64,000 bases of DNA, taken from NCBI RefSeq assembly GCF_001625305.1, contig NW_017802603.1, positions 884,543 through 948,542 on the forward strand. Direction: 5' to 3'. Both the position numbers and the translations under genes were made by a program. Source of the stretch: Branchiostoma belcheri. Its lineage: Eukaryota; Chordata; Leptocardii; Amphioxiformes; Branchiostomatidae. A model generated the notes under the pieces. That model worked only from the letters and a program-made list of their open reading frames with translations. It did no database searches and had not been told where the DNA came from. This document shows positions 50,991-62,562 of this stretch, in pieces. The first letter of the stretch is position 1. Each line of letters begins with the position of its first letter.

Positions 50991-51067
50991 GCGGTCCCTG
51001 TTCGGCTTTTGCCTTACTAACTTTCCGACTTGTAGAAGAGAGACACGGACACTCGTCGCCCAGCAGA

Positions 51068-52684
51068 ATGATCATCGCTCTCCTTTACGTCTTGTTTCTT
51101 GCTAGAAGCATGACTGCGGGACTAGTGCTGACCGGGGTGAGTTTTACTGTGTATTCAGAGTTACATGTAAAATGGATTTATGAATTTAATGAGTGCACCT
51201 TTGGAGTTCTCGGGCAGGCGACGAGTATGCCAGGGAAGTCACTTTTTACATGGTTAGCTTCCAATATTGCAAGTTTCAAACTATGCCGTACACTTGTTAC
51301 CTACTTATTACGTGAAGATTCCTCAAGTTGTTACCCACTTACTCATACACAGGCTGGACAGTTTTTATTGAGAAAAACACTGGTTACAATGATAGAGGCT
51401 CGTTTTCCGGCAATGGAAATATGTTTTCATTTGTCTTCAAAGCGACAAGCCTAAAATGCCTTTCAGAAATCCTTACAGTATCTACATGTTTATAAAAACC
51501 TAGCATCTGCGCGGCTAAGACTGTCATTGTTTCTCTGCAGGCTTGTGTGACTGACACGGACTGTATGGGTGCCCGTGGAGAGGGCTGGTGCTGTGCGAAG
51601 TGGAACCCGGGGTCTACCCTGTCGGTGTGTAAGAAGCTGGGGGTAGTCAACGACATATGCCACACGACGGGCAGCACTGTCCCCTATCCATTCGACGGCA
51701 TTCGGTAGGTTCAGCGCTGTCCAGTAAACTTTCTCATTTTGCTTGTTAAAAATATGCCAGGGATTTGTCTACCTCTACCATACAGTTGACAAGGGGGTGA
51801 ATGTCCACGTCGATGTTTCAACACAAAGCTATCTGATTTTAGCTTCTCTAGATCTGTAATAATGTTTGTCCGACGAATTCGAATTCTCAGAATTGCATGT
51901 GAGCAATGACCTTTTCCTGGAGAATATCTGAGACTTTAAATTCATTATACATACTTTTCAGACGTGAAATTTGCATAACATAACAAAAAGAATATTACTA
52001 CAATGTACTAGTAATCAGATTAGCCATACTGCACCGTTATGCTGGAGTCAAAATTCTAAGGCGGGGCCCGGTCGGGCTGTTTGAAAAAATTATTTTCATC
52101 TTTTAAATGTTTTGTGTGTTTCGTTTTTTTTATCGTACTTTTTGTTCCCGCAAACTGCCCGGCGGAGCCCCGGCTTGGAAATGTGACTCCAGCATTCTTC
52201 GTAACCATTAGCCTGTGCCAGGCCGCGGTAATGGTCAGCGGACACTTCAAAACTGCCGTATCAAAAAATTAAAGTGTTCGAGGGATCAGCTCTCTCCTTT
52301 TAATAGCTTCGTGACGCTTTTGCTCAAATTTAAGTCTTAAGGCGTTTCCTGTTGTTATTCTGAACAGGGTTGAAACAATGTCTTTGTGCTCCCAGGAGGT
52401 GCCGGTGGTGTACGCATAAGATTAAAACGTTACCTTAATATTACATTTGATGTATATATCTAATGAAAGATTTTGAAATGTTTTTCTCCAGGCAATTCTG
52501 GCGCTGTCCGTGCGGGGACAGCCTGGAGTGTGTCCCGATCACGTCAGAGACCAGCATCGGGCGGTGCGGGACCGGCGAGTCCGGCGAGGCTGTCTCCAAG
52601 CGCGGGGACCTTGACTCGCTGTACGACGGACTGGGTCGACTCGTCTTCGACAGCGAATTTGAAATGGCCGGTCTCAGTCGATAA
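51068..52684 (+). CDS. Prokineticin-like (AVIT family) secreted peptide, gene 2
   Basis: Three exons: 51068-51136 (ATG to GGG/gtgagt), 51541-51704 (acceptor tttctctgcag, donor CG/gtaggt) and 52492-52684 (acceptor tttctccag, stop TAA). The product is 141 residues. A signal peptide of about 16-18 residues precedes GLVLTGACVTDTDC, so the AVITGA motif of vertebrate prokineticins appears here as LVLTGA. Ten cysteines at 25, 31, 40, 41, 53, 63, 83, 85, 91 and 103 match the family. Exon 2 is 164 bases, the same as in the minus-strand paralogue, and shares [13 protein letters not shown] and FWRCPC with it. After the last cysteine there is a 38-residue acidic tail, absent from the paralogue, containing SKRGD (113-117): a dibasic site overlapping an RGD triplet. 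The expected role is a secreted ligand of a prokineticin-receptor-like GPCR. Intron 2 carries a MITE. Confidence 0.9.
52040..52194. mobile_element. Small Harbinger-like MITE in intron 2 of prokineticin-like gene 2
   Basis: The left end TGCTGGAGTCAAAATTCTAA, continuing GGCGGGGCCCGGTCGGGC, is inverted at the right end (TGCTGGAGTCACATTTCCAA, then GCCGGGGCTCCGCCGGGC on the other strand). Termini of about 40 bp surround a 155-bp element. The flanks are TTA on the left and TTC on the right, a possible degraded 3-bp TWA duplication of the PIF/Harbinger type. Confidence 0.65.
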
Positions 52685-52699
52685 GGCAGGCAAAAATAG

Positions 52700-55060
52700 C
52701 GCTACAACGACGCCTCCCAGCGATTACAATATGAGTTGCAACAGATACGCTCCTTTGCAGTCGATATGAACGTCATGAAATGGAAGTTTCAGTCATGACA
52801 GGTGAAATGGTTGATAAAGGCTTGACTGCTGGCAGCAAGTAGTAATGAAGTATGCACAGATTTGCACAGGTGATTTGGCAGATATGAGAATTAATGGCTC
52901 TCTAATTCAATTAAAGATCCGGAATAATTCGCAGCAAATTTCCATATGGCGTGTGTGTTGTCATTACCCGGCTAATGCCTTTTGTGTGGGAAAACTACCT
53001 TCCTGCACCACCGTTAAATAAGTCCTTAATTGCATTATATTACCAAGTTTGACAGGATTACTTTAAGAAGTGGTTTGGCTGTGATAGGATTACTTTAAGA
53101 AGTTGTTTGGCTGCGGTTCCACGCGGTATACGCACACACAACATCGTCACATCAATCACAGGAGATATTCACCATGCTCCACTGATTTCATGTGCATATT
53201 ACACATTTCATGGTGCGGAGTCGCAAGAAAATAATAAATTGCTACCCAATCTGGCGCTGCGTTTAAGCAAACGAAGTCACTGATATGAAACCTGTAACGA
53301 CATGAACAGGAATATATGCTAGCCTCCACAAGGCCTTTTTAAGCGGTTGTGGATAGTAGAACTCAGAAGGGACAATTGATCATGAGAGTGAGCCCGCGGT
53401 AAGGGTAATTTTCTCTTGGACTGCGTGAGTAAATGAAACCCTGGTGGCCAAACTCCCCCCGGTGATAACGGCCAACCCCCCCCCTTCCCCGTCTGTTGGA
53501 GACTAAAGAAGCGCCGACAGGCGTTAAAGGCATCCAATGCAATTTCACGGTGGCAAAACTGGATTTTCAAAGTCAATTTTCTGGTCATTCTTTTGATTTA
53601 GTAAGGTGAATCAATCCCATAGCATATGATTTAAAAAATTCGATGTCGCATCGAGAACATTTTTTGCTGCCCTGAAATTGCATCGGATGCCCTTAAGACG
53701 CTAACATGTACACGCCGTGAGCTTTAACCATTTGTGACGGAGAAGATCAAAGGTTCTTTGAACTCAGAACTCGACTCTCCTGTCGCACCCGCTCGTGGTA
53801 ATTGCTCTGGTGGGAGTAACAGATCCCTCTCGGCATTTCTTTACAAACAAAATGAGGCTGCAGCTGGGTTGTCGCCGAGCTCTAGCTGACAAACAGGGAA
53901 TCGTAATGAGAACTGGTCTGACACCTTTCGTGGCACTTGTAGCAATTTTCATTACAATGACTCAGTCATCCATCACTGTAATTCACCAATATCAATAATT
54001 ATGCAGATTTATGGTCCCCGTCTTTCTTTCCCCGTGCCAACTCCTTTTAGACTCATCTGACGAAAGCTGCGCCCGTCCGTTCTTTTTGAAGCATTGGCAC
54101 ACTGCGCACGCGCCACCGATAACTCCATACCTCGCACGTATATGGCTATACATAATCCACGGTTTCAACAAACTACAGACTGCGGACTCATCAAAATTGC
54201 AATATATAATATTTAGGATCAGAATTCGTCCTGGAAATTATTGGGAGGGGTTGGGCCAACGGTATGTAGAATAACGATTCAGATTTCTTCGTGTCATATT
54301 GATCTATGGAAATATACAATGATTCCCATTCGTAATTAAAAAGCTACTTGATATCAAAATTGTGATTTCCAGAAGGTCGGATTGCATGTAGCTTGTGTCA
54401 CGTAGGCTTTATATATGGTACTATATTGCTGTAATGATTTTTCCAACAGCGATGTCGAGTATTTGTACTTAATAAGGCATGTCTCTCAGGGTTCGTATTT
54501 TCCGTGGTCCTGTTTCAGGCAACATGGATGGATGTATTGTTTGTGCCTTTATTTATGCTCGAAAATATAGATTACCCCATTCGGCTATTTAGGCAGAGAA
54601 ATTGTGCGGTATTTATCTGCTATTCGGCCATTTTGGTCGATGTATGGTCATATATTCCAGTAGTGCTTGTGTCATGCCTCATTTCTCAAGCTGAACATTG
54701 TCTATTGAAACGGATGTACCAAATTGATTTTATTAGAAGACTAAAAATCGGGTGGAATCGGTGTATATTTCTTACAAGCCCCACCCTGCTCACCCCTCTG
54801 TTGAGGAATGGTAAATGCCGGAGGTTTAATCGTGTCGTGCCGTACCTTGAGGAGAGTCGTGTCCACAGCATCTGTAGCTGTAGTTTCGTCAAGATTAACT
54901 CTCTCCGTAGCCGGCATTTCCAAAACATTTATGGTCCAATTGCCTAGTATAAATCCTCATACACCGCTCTGGCAGTAATTGCAGCGATCTTTGAAGGCGG
55001 TGCATCACACTTATCGAGTATCAAATTCGCATTACTGTTCAAGAGTGCGCCCGCAAATTC
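52700..55060. other. Intergenic sequence after prokineticin-like gene 2
   Basis: It contains the 3' flank of the gene (ATTAAA near 52910), a 32-bp tandem duplication at 53054-53117 and otherwise no recognised element or gene. Confidence 0.5.
53054..53117. repeat. 32-bp tandem duplication
   Basis: Two adjacent copies of a unit beginning AGGATTACTTTAAGAAG with minor differences. Confidence 0.85.
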
Positions 55061-55069
55061 GATCCAAGG

Positions 55070-55277
55070 AAAGTTACCGGACAATTTATTTGCTATTCCG
55101 CGCCGTGTAGAATAGCCCCTCCCTCCGGGTTATCTTGGCATTTCGCGCACGTCGCTCCCGTAGAGTCCGTCAGAAACAGGTGTTTTTCCCTGATCCCGGC
55201 CCGGCGTCAGACGACAGCGCGCCCAGGCGGCGGGAAGGCTGACTCCCGGCGCCGCTACTGGAACCAGGCAGGGACAG
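55070..55277 (+). promoter_or_regulatory. GC-rich candidate promoter and untranslated first exon
   Basis: An isolated CpG-rich patch (for example GGCGGGAAGGC, CCCGGCGCCGC) ends at GGGACAG followed by gtgaga, a good splice donor. This looks like a non-coding first exon of a plus-strand gene whose other exons would lie further right, but no matching coding exon was found up to 64000. It could also be a GC-rich repeat. Confidence 0.3.
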
Positions 55278-58200
55278 GTGAGATTTTCATCCGGGTTTAA
55301 CGATATTGCACTGATTCACATTCTTATGGCAAATATTGCAGTATAAATATTGGCTGATTGGAGATTTCGACCAAATAAAAGGCCTGATTTGTAGACCTGT
55401 AGTATGACGGTGTACAGTAACAGTGTTTTGCAGACCATTACTACCGTTTGGAGATGAATATAACATCGCTATTTCATGCTGGCATTTCGTGATGAGAAAT
55501 CCCAATCCTGGCAATACCCTACTTCATAACAATATAAAAAATCAGTGTGAAAATAAAATTCCTTATGTATTTAGCTTCTCTGTAGTTACGAATGATTGTA
55601 TTGCTCCTATCTAGGCCGCAAGACGAAAAAATATTAACAGAATGTACGCCTCCAGAATATATTTAGCATAGTGCAGCACTGTGTTTGTTTTTCATTCTAA
55701 ACATATGGCCTCTCTTTATTCCATGTTCAGTCTGTTGTTGTTGTTTTTTTTTGGGGGGGGAGGTCTTCTTCAATTCCCGAAATGCCTCCATGTAAATCCC
55801 AAGGCTCGAAAAGAATACATCAGTTACGTCCCAATGTTTTGTGACTTGCATGGTTTTTGACTGTATGACTCGTCTATGCTGAAACTCGATACCCACAAAA
55901 ATCATAAATATCTAGCGCAAAGGGTTATAGCAGCCGACCGTACAACTGTAATGTCTGGACAGAGTGTTGATTTAATGGGTATGTCTGACATTAAAACACC
56001 TGGCTCTGACAGGCAGCGTGTGTTATAGTCGATAATTGGCGAGCTGTATACTCGGTTATATCCACTGGACTGATGCATAAGCCGGGATGACGCTAACTCT
56101 GGCGGGACACTGGCATGTTGTCCTTGGCCTCAGTGACCTTCTCATTTCAGACGGAGAAGGGACGTTGGGGGGGGGGAGTGGAGGTGGAATGTATATGTAA
56201 AACGTATGAATGGCTAGGCCGAGAAACAACATTCTACACGATATTTCTGAAAGTCTCCACTGTACATATCTCTCAGTTCCGCCAGCGCAGACCGGTTTAC
56301 AGATTAATCCCGTTGATGCCATGCCAACGCCTTGAACCTATTCTTAAGCTAGGTGTGGCAGGTAGATTGTCTACAAGTCTGCGCCTGATCTCCGGCAAGG
56401 CGGTGTTATGTACATGTATGAGCGGAGAAATTTTCCGTTGCTCCGGGGGATCTGAAAATGTCAAACGTCCCAGACTTTTCATCCATAGCACCGGCCAATC
56501 ATGTGGCGGATAACCAGTTTGAATACCATTGAAAGAGGTTGACCACCTCTTGTGTAATATTCTTTAGGCCACAGCAAATAATTTTTATGGATGACATCAA
56601 AGCGCACATTAATTTTTTGCCTGACTTTGGAACAAGAAATTCTGTTTCTACATGCCAAAAATGGGCAAAGATGTCTGTTGCCATGCCGGAAGGCGAATGG
56701 CAGAAAACTAAGAAGAGAGGAGATCTAGACAATACAATGCTCTGATTTAATGTTTTGTCTTTAAAGTAACTTTGATGCAGTGATGTATATCATTCATAGT
56801 GTGATCGGGGCTGTGTATATGTGATGTAAGTTGTTTCAGTGAGAAATGGATGTTGTAATAGTTGGCAGTAAACTTCGCACAATATATGTATCATTTCTTG
56901 TTTAACAAGGTTTATGATGTAAAAATTTGAAAATGTAGAAACCTTGTTTTTTTGGCCCGCCTTGTTTTTTTTTCGCCCTATCGCATTACATTTGGAGTCT
57001 GCGGAGGATGTCATCAATAAAATTTACTTGCTGTGGCCTTATTACGAAAGGGTCTTTATATTTCCTTATTGCCTATAGTAACCAACAAGAAAGGTTGTAA
57101 TCCGACAACGAAGGCTCTTCGATTACACTTAAACCTACTGTTTTGTTATTGGTACTTGGAATTTTGGAAATTTGATTTATTGGATTTGAACAAATTTTGT
57201 CTCAGTTTGTATCATAACACAATATTACTGTAACATTTGCATAGACTCATATCAAAGGTTTGTTACAAATATCTGTTTTATACTCTATAAATACCTATAA
57301 ATGGCATTGCACATTTCTAGAATTTTCTGTGGTACTGCCTGGGACTAGGTTATGTTCCTGATGACCTTTGATTGGCCAATCAGCGTTAACGTTATTTGAT
57401 ATGTTGTCCGGGTCAGAGTGCGCTCCAGAGGTGCGAACAAAGTCATGAAATATCAGGGCGGATATGACCCCGGGATAGCGAAGGGTATGAATTAACGTGC
57501 GGCTTTCAGGTGATGTTACGTTCATCTGACTAATTGTACAATTGAACCCTCTCATTGATTTGGCAATTTACTCTTATTTAGGATGACATGGCAGTCATTA
57601 CGTTTAGATGAGTGGAAAATTACGTTCGGAGACTAAAGTGGATGGTTTAGTGCGTTTGAATAAAAATTGGTCTTGAGAAACCTTTTAGGGCCCGGCCTCA
57701 TCCGTCGTGCGATCATTGTACGATCGATCGCAAACTGAGGTCATTCTTGGTATATTCGTGCTTGTGTCGTCTGCAAACTTCAGCTTTCTTCTTACGAACA
57801 AGGCTGCCTTAGATTCTTTCCTGTTTGTTCTGTCACAGACGTCTCGAAAATCCGACGGCATGAAAACCATACGACGGCATACGACGGCTGTGATGGCTTC
57901 GTATGCTACATTCAAACCGGATCTGATGCAAAGAAACGACCCGATTTTCTCGAGAATAAATCTCGTTTGAATACAAGTAATATAATAAGAGTTTAAGAGT
58001 AAAATAATAGGTACCTATTTACAACGTCCTACACCATTATAAACGGCACATCTGGAGACAAAAACGCACGTAGTTGTTCACCAATTGGTACATTAGTCTG
58101 TTCCGTTTTCTACATGGAAATTTTAAAGTCGTCTAAGATGTTCTTGAGAGTGCCGTGGGGTTTATTTAATTATAATGTGCTTGAGGCAAATCTATTAGAC

Positions 58201-61200
58201 TAAGTACAATGCGGCTTCGGGACGGCTCTCTTGTCAAAGCACACTGGGTCACCTCTACTCTTCTTGAAGGTGTGTGATAAAAAAATACACCAGACATGTG
58301 TGATCACAATGTCCACACTGGTGCCTGGTACCTGGTACATTTTGTCTGTTTATTATCAGCTACTGAATTCATAATGGAAGAGCCCACATGATGTAGAGGG
58401 ACCGAAAACACTGTTACCCCCTTAGAATTTTGAAGTGCAGCAAAAGGAGAAAAGTTCCTGAGATTGGCGTTTACTCCCTCACACATGATCCAAATTTTAG
58501 TTGTAGCCTGTCGAACATAGTCTTATTTAGACCGTGATTAAGACCTGTGTGATTGACCCCTATTATGCATGAAAATCGATATGTCTGGCGTACAGAGATA
58601 GGCGAGGAAATCACACACAGCCTCAGAAAGAGAATCAATCAGCTTACAAAAGCTAGCGGGTTATTTAATGCCATAATACCATTACGTCACGGGCCGACGC
58701 GTTATTGTTTTCAGTCAAGGTGAAGCTATCAATCTAAGAAGAAATTTGTTCTTCCGAGAAGACATTTTTTGTCATTTCTGTCAATACGATCCGAATTAAG
58801 TTCAACAGCTTGTTAAGTTTCCGCAGTAAGCCGGGCATCGATCGGAAAACGTAAGAAAAGAAACCAGCTGACGTTGAAGCCGACGCATCTATATGCCAGG
58901 CATGTATTTTTCATGCTTTCGTCTCCCGCCCACAGGCACTGGATGACCTTCCAATTTCCTGTGGAAAGATGAAGACGACAGAGATCTATCTTCTTGTCTA
59001 ATTTTCACACGTGAGTTCACATGTCTTCAAAGCCATACTTTGTGACACGAAGATGAGGAAATGATAAGGGACTCTACCGGTATCTTATAATATAAGGCCA
59101 TTAAAGACGCATCATTGAGTTCTGGTTACAACTCAAAATTACCCATCCCATTACTATTTGCAATCACATTTGCACCCCCCCCTCCCATTCAATATGTGTC
59201 TCGTAACGAGTCATATATCGAAGCAGTCCAAAGGAGCAAATGTTCTTCCTTTTTACTGTTTGACTGTCTTCAGAGAAACAGAACCACCGGTGCATAAAGT
59301 ATGTCAAAGTTGTGCTGATTTCGTCACTTGTTGCACACAAAGAACAAGGCAACCCTGAAAAATCAGCGCCACGTTTGTTTGTGGAGCAGTTTCCTGCCTC
59401 TCCTGCCTAATACCTGTTCCGATGCAATTCGTTTTTCATGCTAGAAATAAACATGCTTTGAAAACTCAGCCTATAGGCACAATCTGAGCCAAACACAGAG
59501 AAGATCATACATATAAAAATGGAAAAATGACGGTTGCTGTCATAGGTGCTGAAATAGCTGTTGTTATAAATGGATGCTGCATGAACGAAGCCGCACTGTT
59601 TTGTTTGTTTCATATAACTAATACAATGACGTTCCATCGTATTAGCACAACACATCATACAGACCAACTTGCACCTAATCACTAATCACTTATACATAAA
59701 CCCTCCAAGACTTATCTTCAATCTCTCATATTCACGCCTCGAGCTTCTTATGTGTTTCTTAAAAGTCCCCCATTCCCCCTGCTATGAGCAAAATTGCGCA
59801 CCTCTTAGGAGCGAAAATCCTTTTTCCGTCGTATGTGATTTGATGTGTGCAGCTGTTAAGCAATCTCTATAAATAACTTGTTTTTCACGGGAAAACGCAT
59901 AATTGCATACATCAGTCAATTATCTTCGCTCTAAGATCAATGCCGTGATTTCTGTAGTTATGATGCAGTCTTGTCGATCAAGAAAGTGGTAGGAAATGAA
60001 GGATTGCTTTATCAACCGTTCAGAAACATCATATAATGGCGTGTCAAGATAGAATACGGCTATGTTAGTTGCCCAACACAGGTACAGGAGTCAGATCATA
60101 TTTGCTTCTCTTGTTACCTACTAGTATTCAGGCATAATAGCATTTCAGTTACGTATTGGTGCGTATGCATATGATTAAAAACGCTGTATATATGTTCATT
60201 CAATGTTCATATCCATCGCAAAATAGATTTCTCCCACATTGTTTGATATTAGGAGCTACCCAATTGAAGTCGATATAAGTAGAAAAATACATTTCTGTTT
60301 CATGTCTACATCATCCATCATAAGCTACCATTATTTTGCCAGGAAACATGTAGTCGCTAGGAAGGCGACAAGGCTATCATTACGCTGTACGGCTTTTAAG
60401 CGCTTCACCCAGAAGCCCGCGGAAGCGTAAACCGGAAACAGTAGATTACAAGCTAACAGAAACATTACCGAAAAGACACGACAGCTGTTGCTGAATTTGT
60501 GGGTGTACCGGCTGAAGCAGCCAACTAACGAATGGCTTTTCACCTCACTATCGTCATGAGTTACGCACAAGGAAATGCTGCTCTCTGTTTTTAAATTGCG
60601 AAAAGGTTGACCCTTACCCAAACGAACGGGGATTATAGTGCCGCCAATCAAGCAACCTTCGTACGGAGGACGGGTAATTTCTGTCACATCATAGGTCACT
60701 TTTGTAATCCCGCTTGACGTTTCACGCTAATCTCTTGATGGATTCTTCATACAAAAAGTTCAAGTGAGGAAGATTAATGGCCACCTGTGCACCAGCCATG
60801 CAGAATTTCGTATGTGCGTTGTTGGCAGCTCTAATATACTGCCGTCTAGTTATCTAGCGTCATCTCATAGGCGGAAAACTCATTATTGCGATGCCAATCG
60901 TGTACAACAAATGCTTTATTATCTATATCATGATTTCCATGATACACATTGAAGAATGTCCAAACATATCACAATTATTCCGTGGGTGTTGACAGAAGGT
61001 TGTTCAATGAAAGCGGTACCTACTGTAAACGCCGCTCGTCTTTCATAACAAAAATATGAAAAAAGAACTGCTGTGGACTCAAGCAAGTGTATCTGACGTC
61101 CGTTGTCACCCCTATGAATTCAAGTGGCAAAATGTTTGAGAAACAATAAGTAAAAGTAAATCTGGTTTAAATTTGTACAGATCTACTTCTGCAAATGTAC

Positions 61201-61274
61201 AAAGTTTCACTATTGTGCAGTTGCAAGTACATCCTGAATCCCATAGCTCATAGAGATTTCCTAATGTCCTGTTG
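55278..61274. other. Intergenic or intronic stretch without a supported gene
   Basis: About 6 kb in which no exon, RNA gene or intact mobile element could be supported. A GC-rich patch around 57690-57960 with CGTCGTGCGATC, resembling sequence near 27920, may be part of another dispersed repeat. Confidence 0.45.
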
Positions 61275-61599
61275 TAATGCTTAGGTCACAATTCAAGAAA
61301 GGGGCCCGCTCGGCGCGTGTTCGGCGTGTTTTTTGGCACTACCGAACGGGACCTGGACGGAGACCGGCGGGCTTCCCAACGGCTGCCGGCCTATTTTTGG
61401 CCCCGCGCGGTCGCCGAATCGATTTTAACTCAGAGTTAAAAACACTTCGGGCCCCGTTCGGCGAAATACGCCGAAGCGACGCCGTAACCTCACTGCCCGG
61501 GACCCGTCGGGCGGCCGAACAGGCACCTGCCTAAGATTATGACGTCACATGTGCTGATCAGTGCATCAGATGGTCAGGAAAAGGGGGTTATAGGGAGCA

Positions 61600-61607
61600 T
61601 ATATAAA
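61600..61607 (+). promoter_or_regulatory. TATA box inside the Harbinger-like element (plus strand)
   Basis: TATATAAA lies 89-96 bases before an ATG (61696) that opens a basic peptide. Confidence 0.5.
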
Positions 61608-62196
61608 CTCCTGCCTCAGACTACGTCGCACAGTTCACCACGTGTGTGTTACATCGTGTACTTGTGTGTGTTACACCTTGTATTTGTGTGTCAGAATGTC
61701 GAAGGGCAAGGGAAAACAGCCGGCACGGCTCTCTTGCCAACTTCATAAAACAGATCATAACAGGAATAGAATGTGTCTGACATTATCTCTTGTTACATCA
61801 TATGCCTTCGTAATAAAATGGAATCAGAAGTTATTGGCATTTATTTTCAGTCCAAATTTCAATAGAAGTAACGATATTCAGTGGTTTTATTGCTCAATAG
61901 CAAGGAGCTGCCACGGCACACTTCCTGCGTCACTGCTGAAGTACTTCCTGCGTCACTGTTGAAGTACTTTCGAAAGTAGGCCCTCGGTTACTTTTGCGAC
62001 GCACCAGTTCTGCCTGCCTCTCTTCTTCAGCTACCAATGCCAAAAGACCTACATGTAGGTTGTCACCAATCTCAATCTCAGACGGGCTTGTAAGTTGTTT
62101 GCAGGTTGCACTGAACGCTGCATCGCCAACTTCAGTCTACTCTTTACTTGACGTGTACTCTTTACTTGAAGTGAACGGTAGCAGGCAGTGCAGCGC

Positions 62197-62203
62197 TTAT
62201 ATA
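62197..62203 (-). promoter_or_regulatory. TATA box inside the Harbinger-like element (minus strand)
   Basis: TATATAA on the minus strand faces the plus-strand TATA box. An ATG lies about 75 bases downstream (62123), and a tandem pair of TCAAGTAAAGAGTA units lies between. Confidence 0.5.
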
Positions 62204-62562
62204 TGTACCTGCTCAAAAACACGAGAGGAGCCCGTCGGGATCCCGCCAGGAACCCGCCAGGGACCTGACAGCTGCCCGGCCGAACTGTAAGAGCCGGTCG
62301 GCACCCTACCACACGCCGCACGGGTCAAGACGGGCGACTGACCGGGCACCGGACGGGTCCCTGACAGAAACCGGCCGCAAAAGTTTATGAATATTAATGA
62401 GAGCCGCCGGCCGGAGCACAAGCAGGCCCCGACAGGGAGCCGTAAAGGAACATTTAATTGTGACCCTGACAGTACGGCGCACGCTCGGCGTCATGACGCC
62501 GGCCGGCGTCTACGCCGAGGACATGCCGAACGGGCGCCGTTTCAAATGTGACCTAAGCATAA

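Larger units (their letters stand above)
48390..51067. other. Divergent intergenic region between the two prokineticin-like genes
   Basis: About 2.7 kb separates the start codons of the two genes, which face away from each other, so both promoters must lie here. Apart from the (TTGG)n repeat near 49.8 kb and a TATA-like box at 50983 no feature was identified. Shared enhancers are plausible but not visible. Confidence 0.55.
61278..62559. mobile_element. PIF/Harbinger-like non-autonomous DNA transposon (1282 bp)
   Basis: Inverted ends TGCTTAGGTCACAATTCAAG and TGCTTAGGTCACATTTGAAA (right end read on the other strand) are flanked by a 3-bp direct repeat TAA (61275-61277 and 62560-62562). A TWA duplication is the hallmark of PIF/Harbinger. 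The subterminal regions are GC-rich. The interior has a plus-strand TATA box (61600-61607) followed by ATG at 61696 and the short peptide start MSKGKGKQPARLS. It also has a minus-strand TATA box (62197-62203), below which a frame around 61930-62047 reads LLALVAEEERQAELVRRK, similar in style to Harbinger transposase N-termini. No full transposase remains. It is probably an internally deleted copy that kept both promoters. Confidence 0.7.

Noticed and set aside
54504..54947. 147-codon open frame with hydrophobic stretches
   Set aside because: No recognised domain; overlaps equally long antisense frames and lacks gene context.
60331..60699. 122-codon minus-strand open frame
   Set aside because: No recognisable similarity; a single hydrophobic stretch is not enough evidence.
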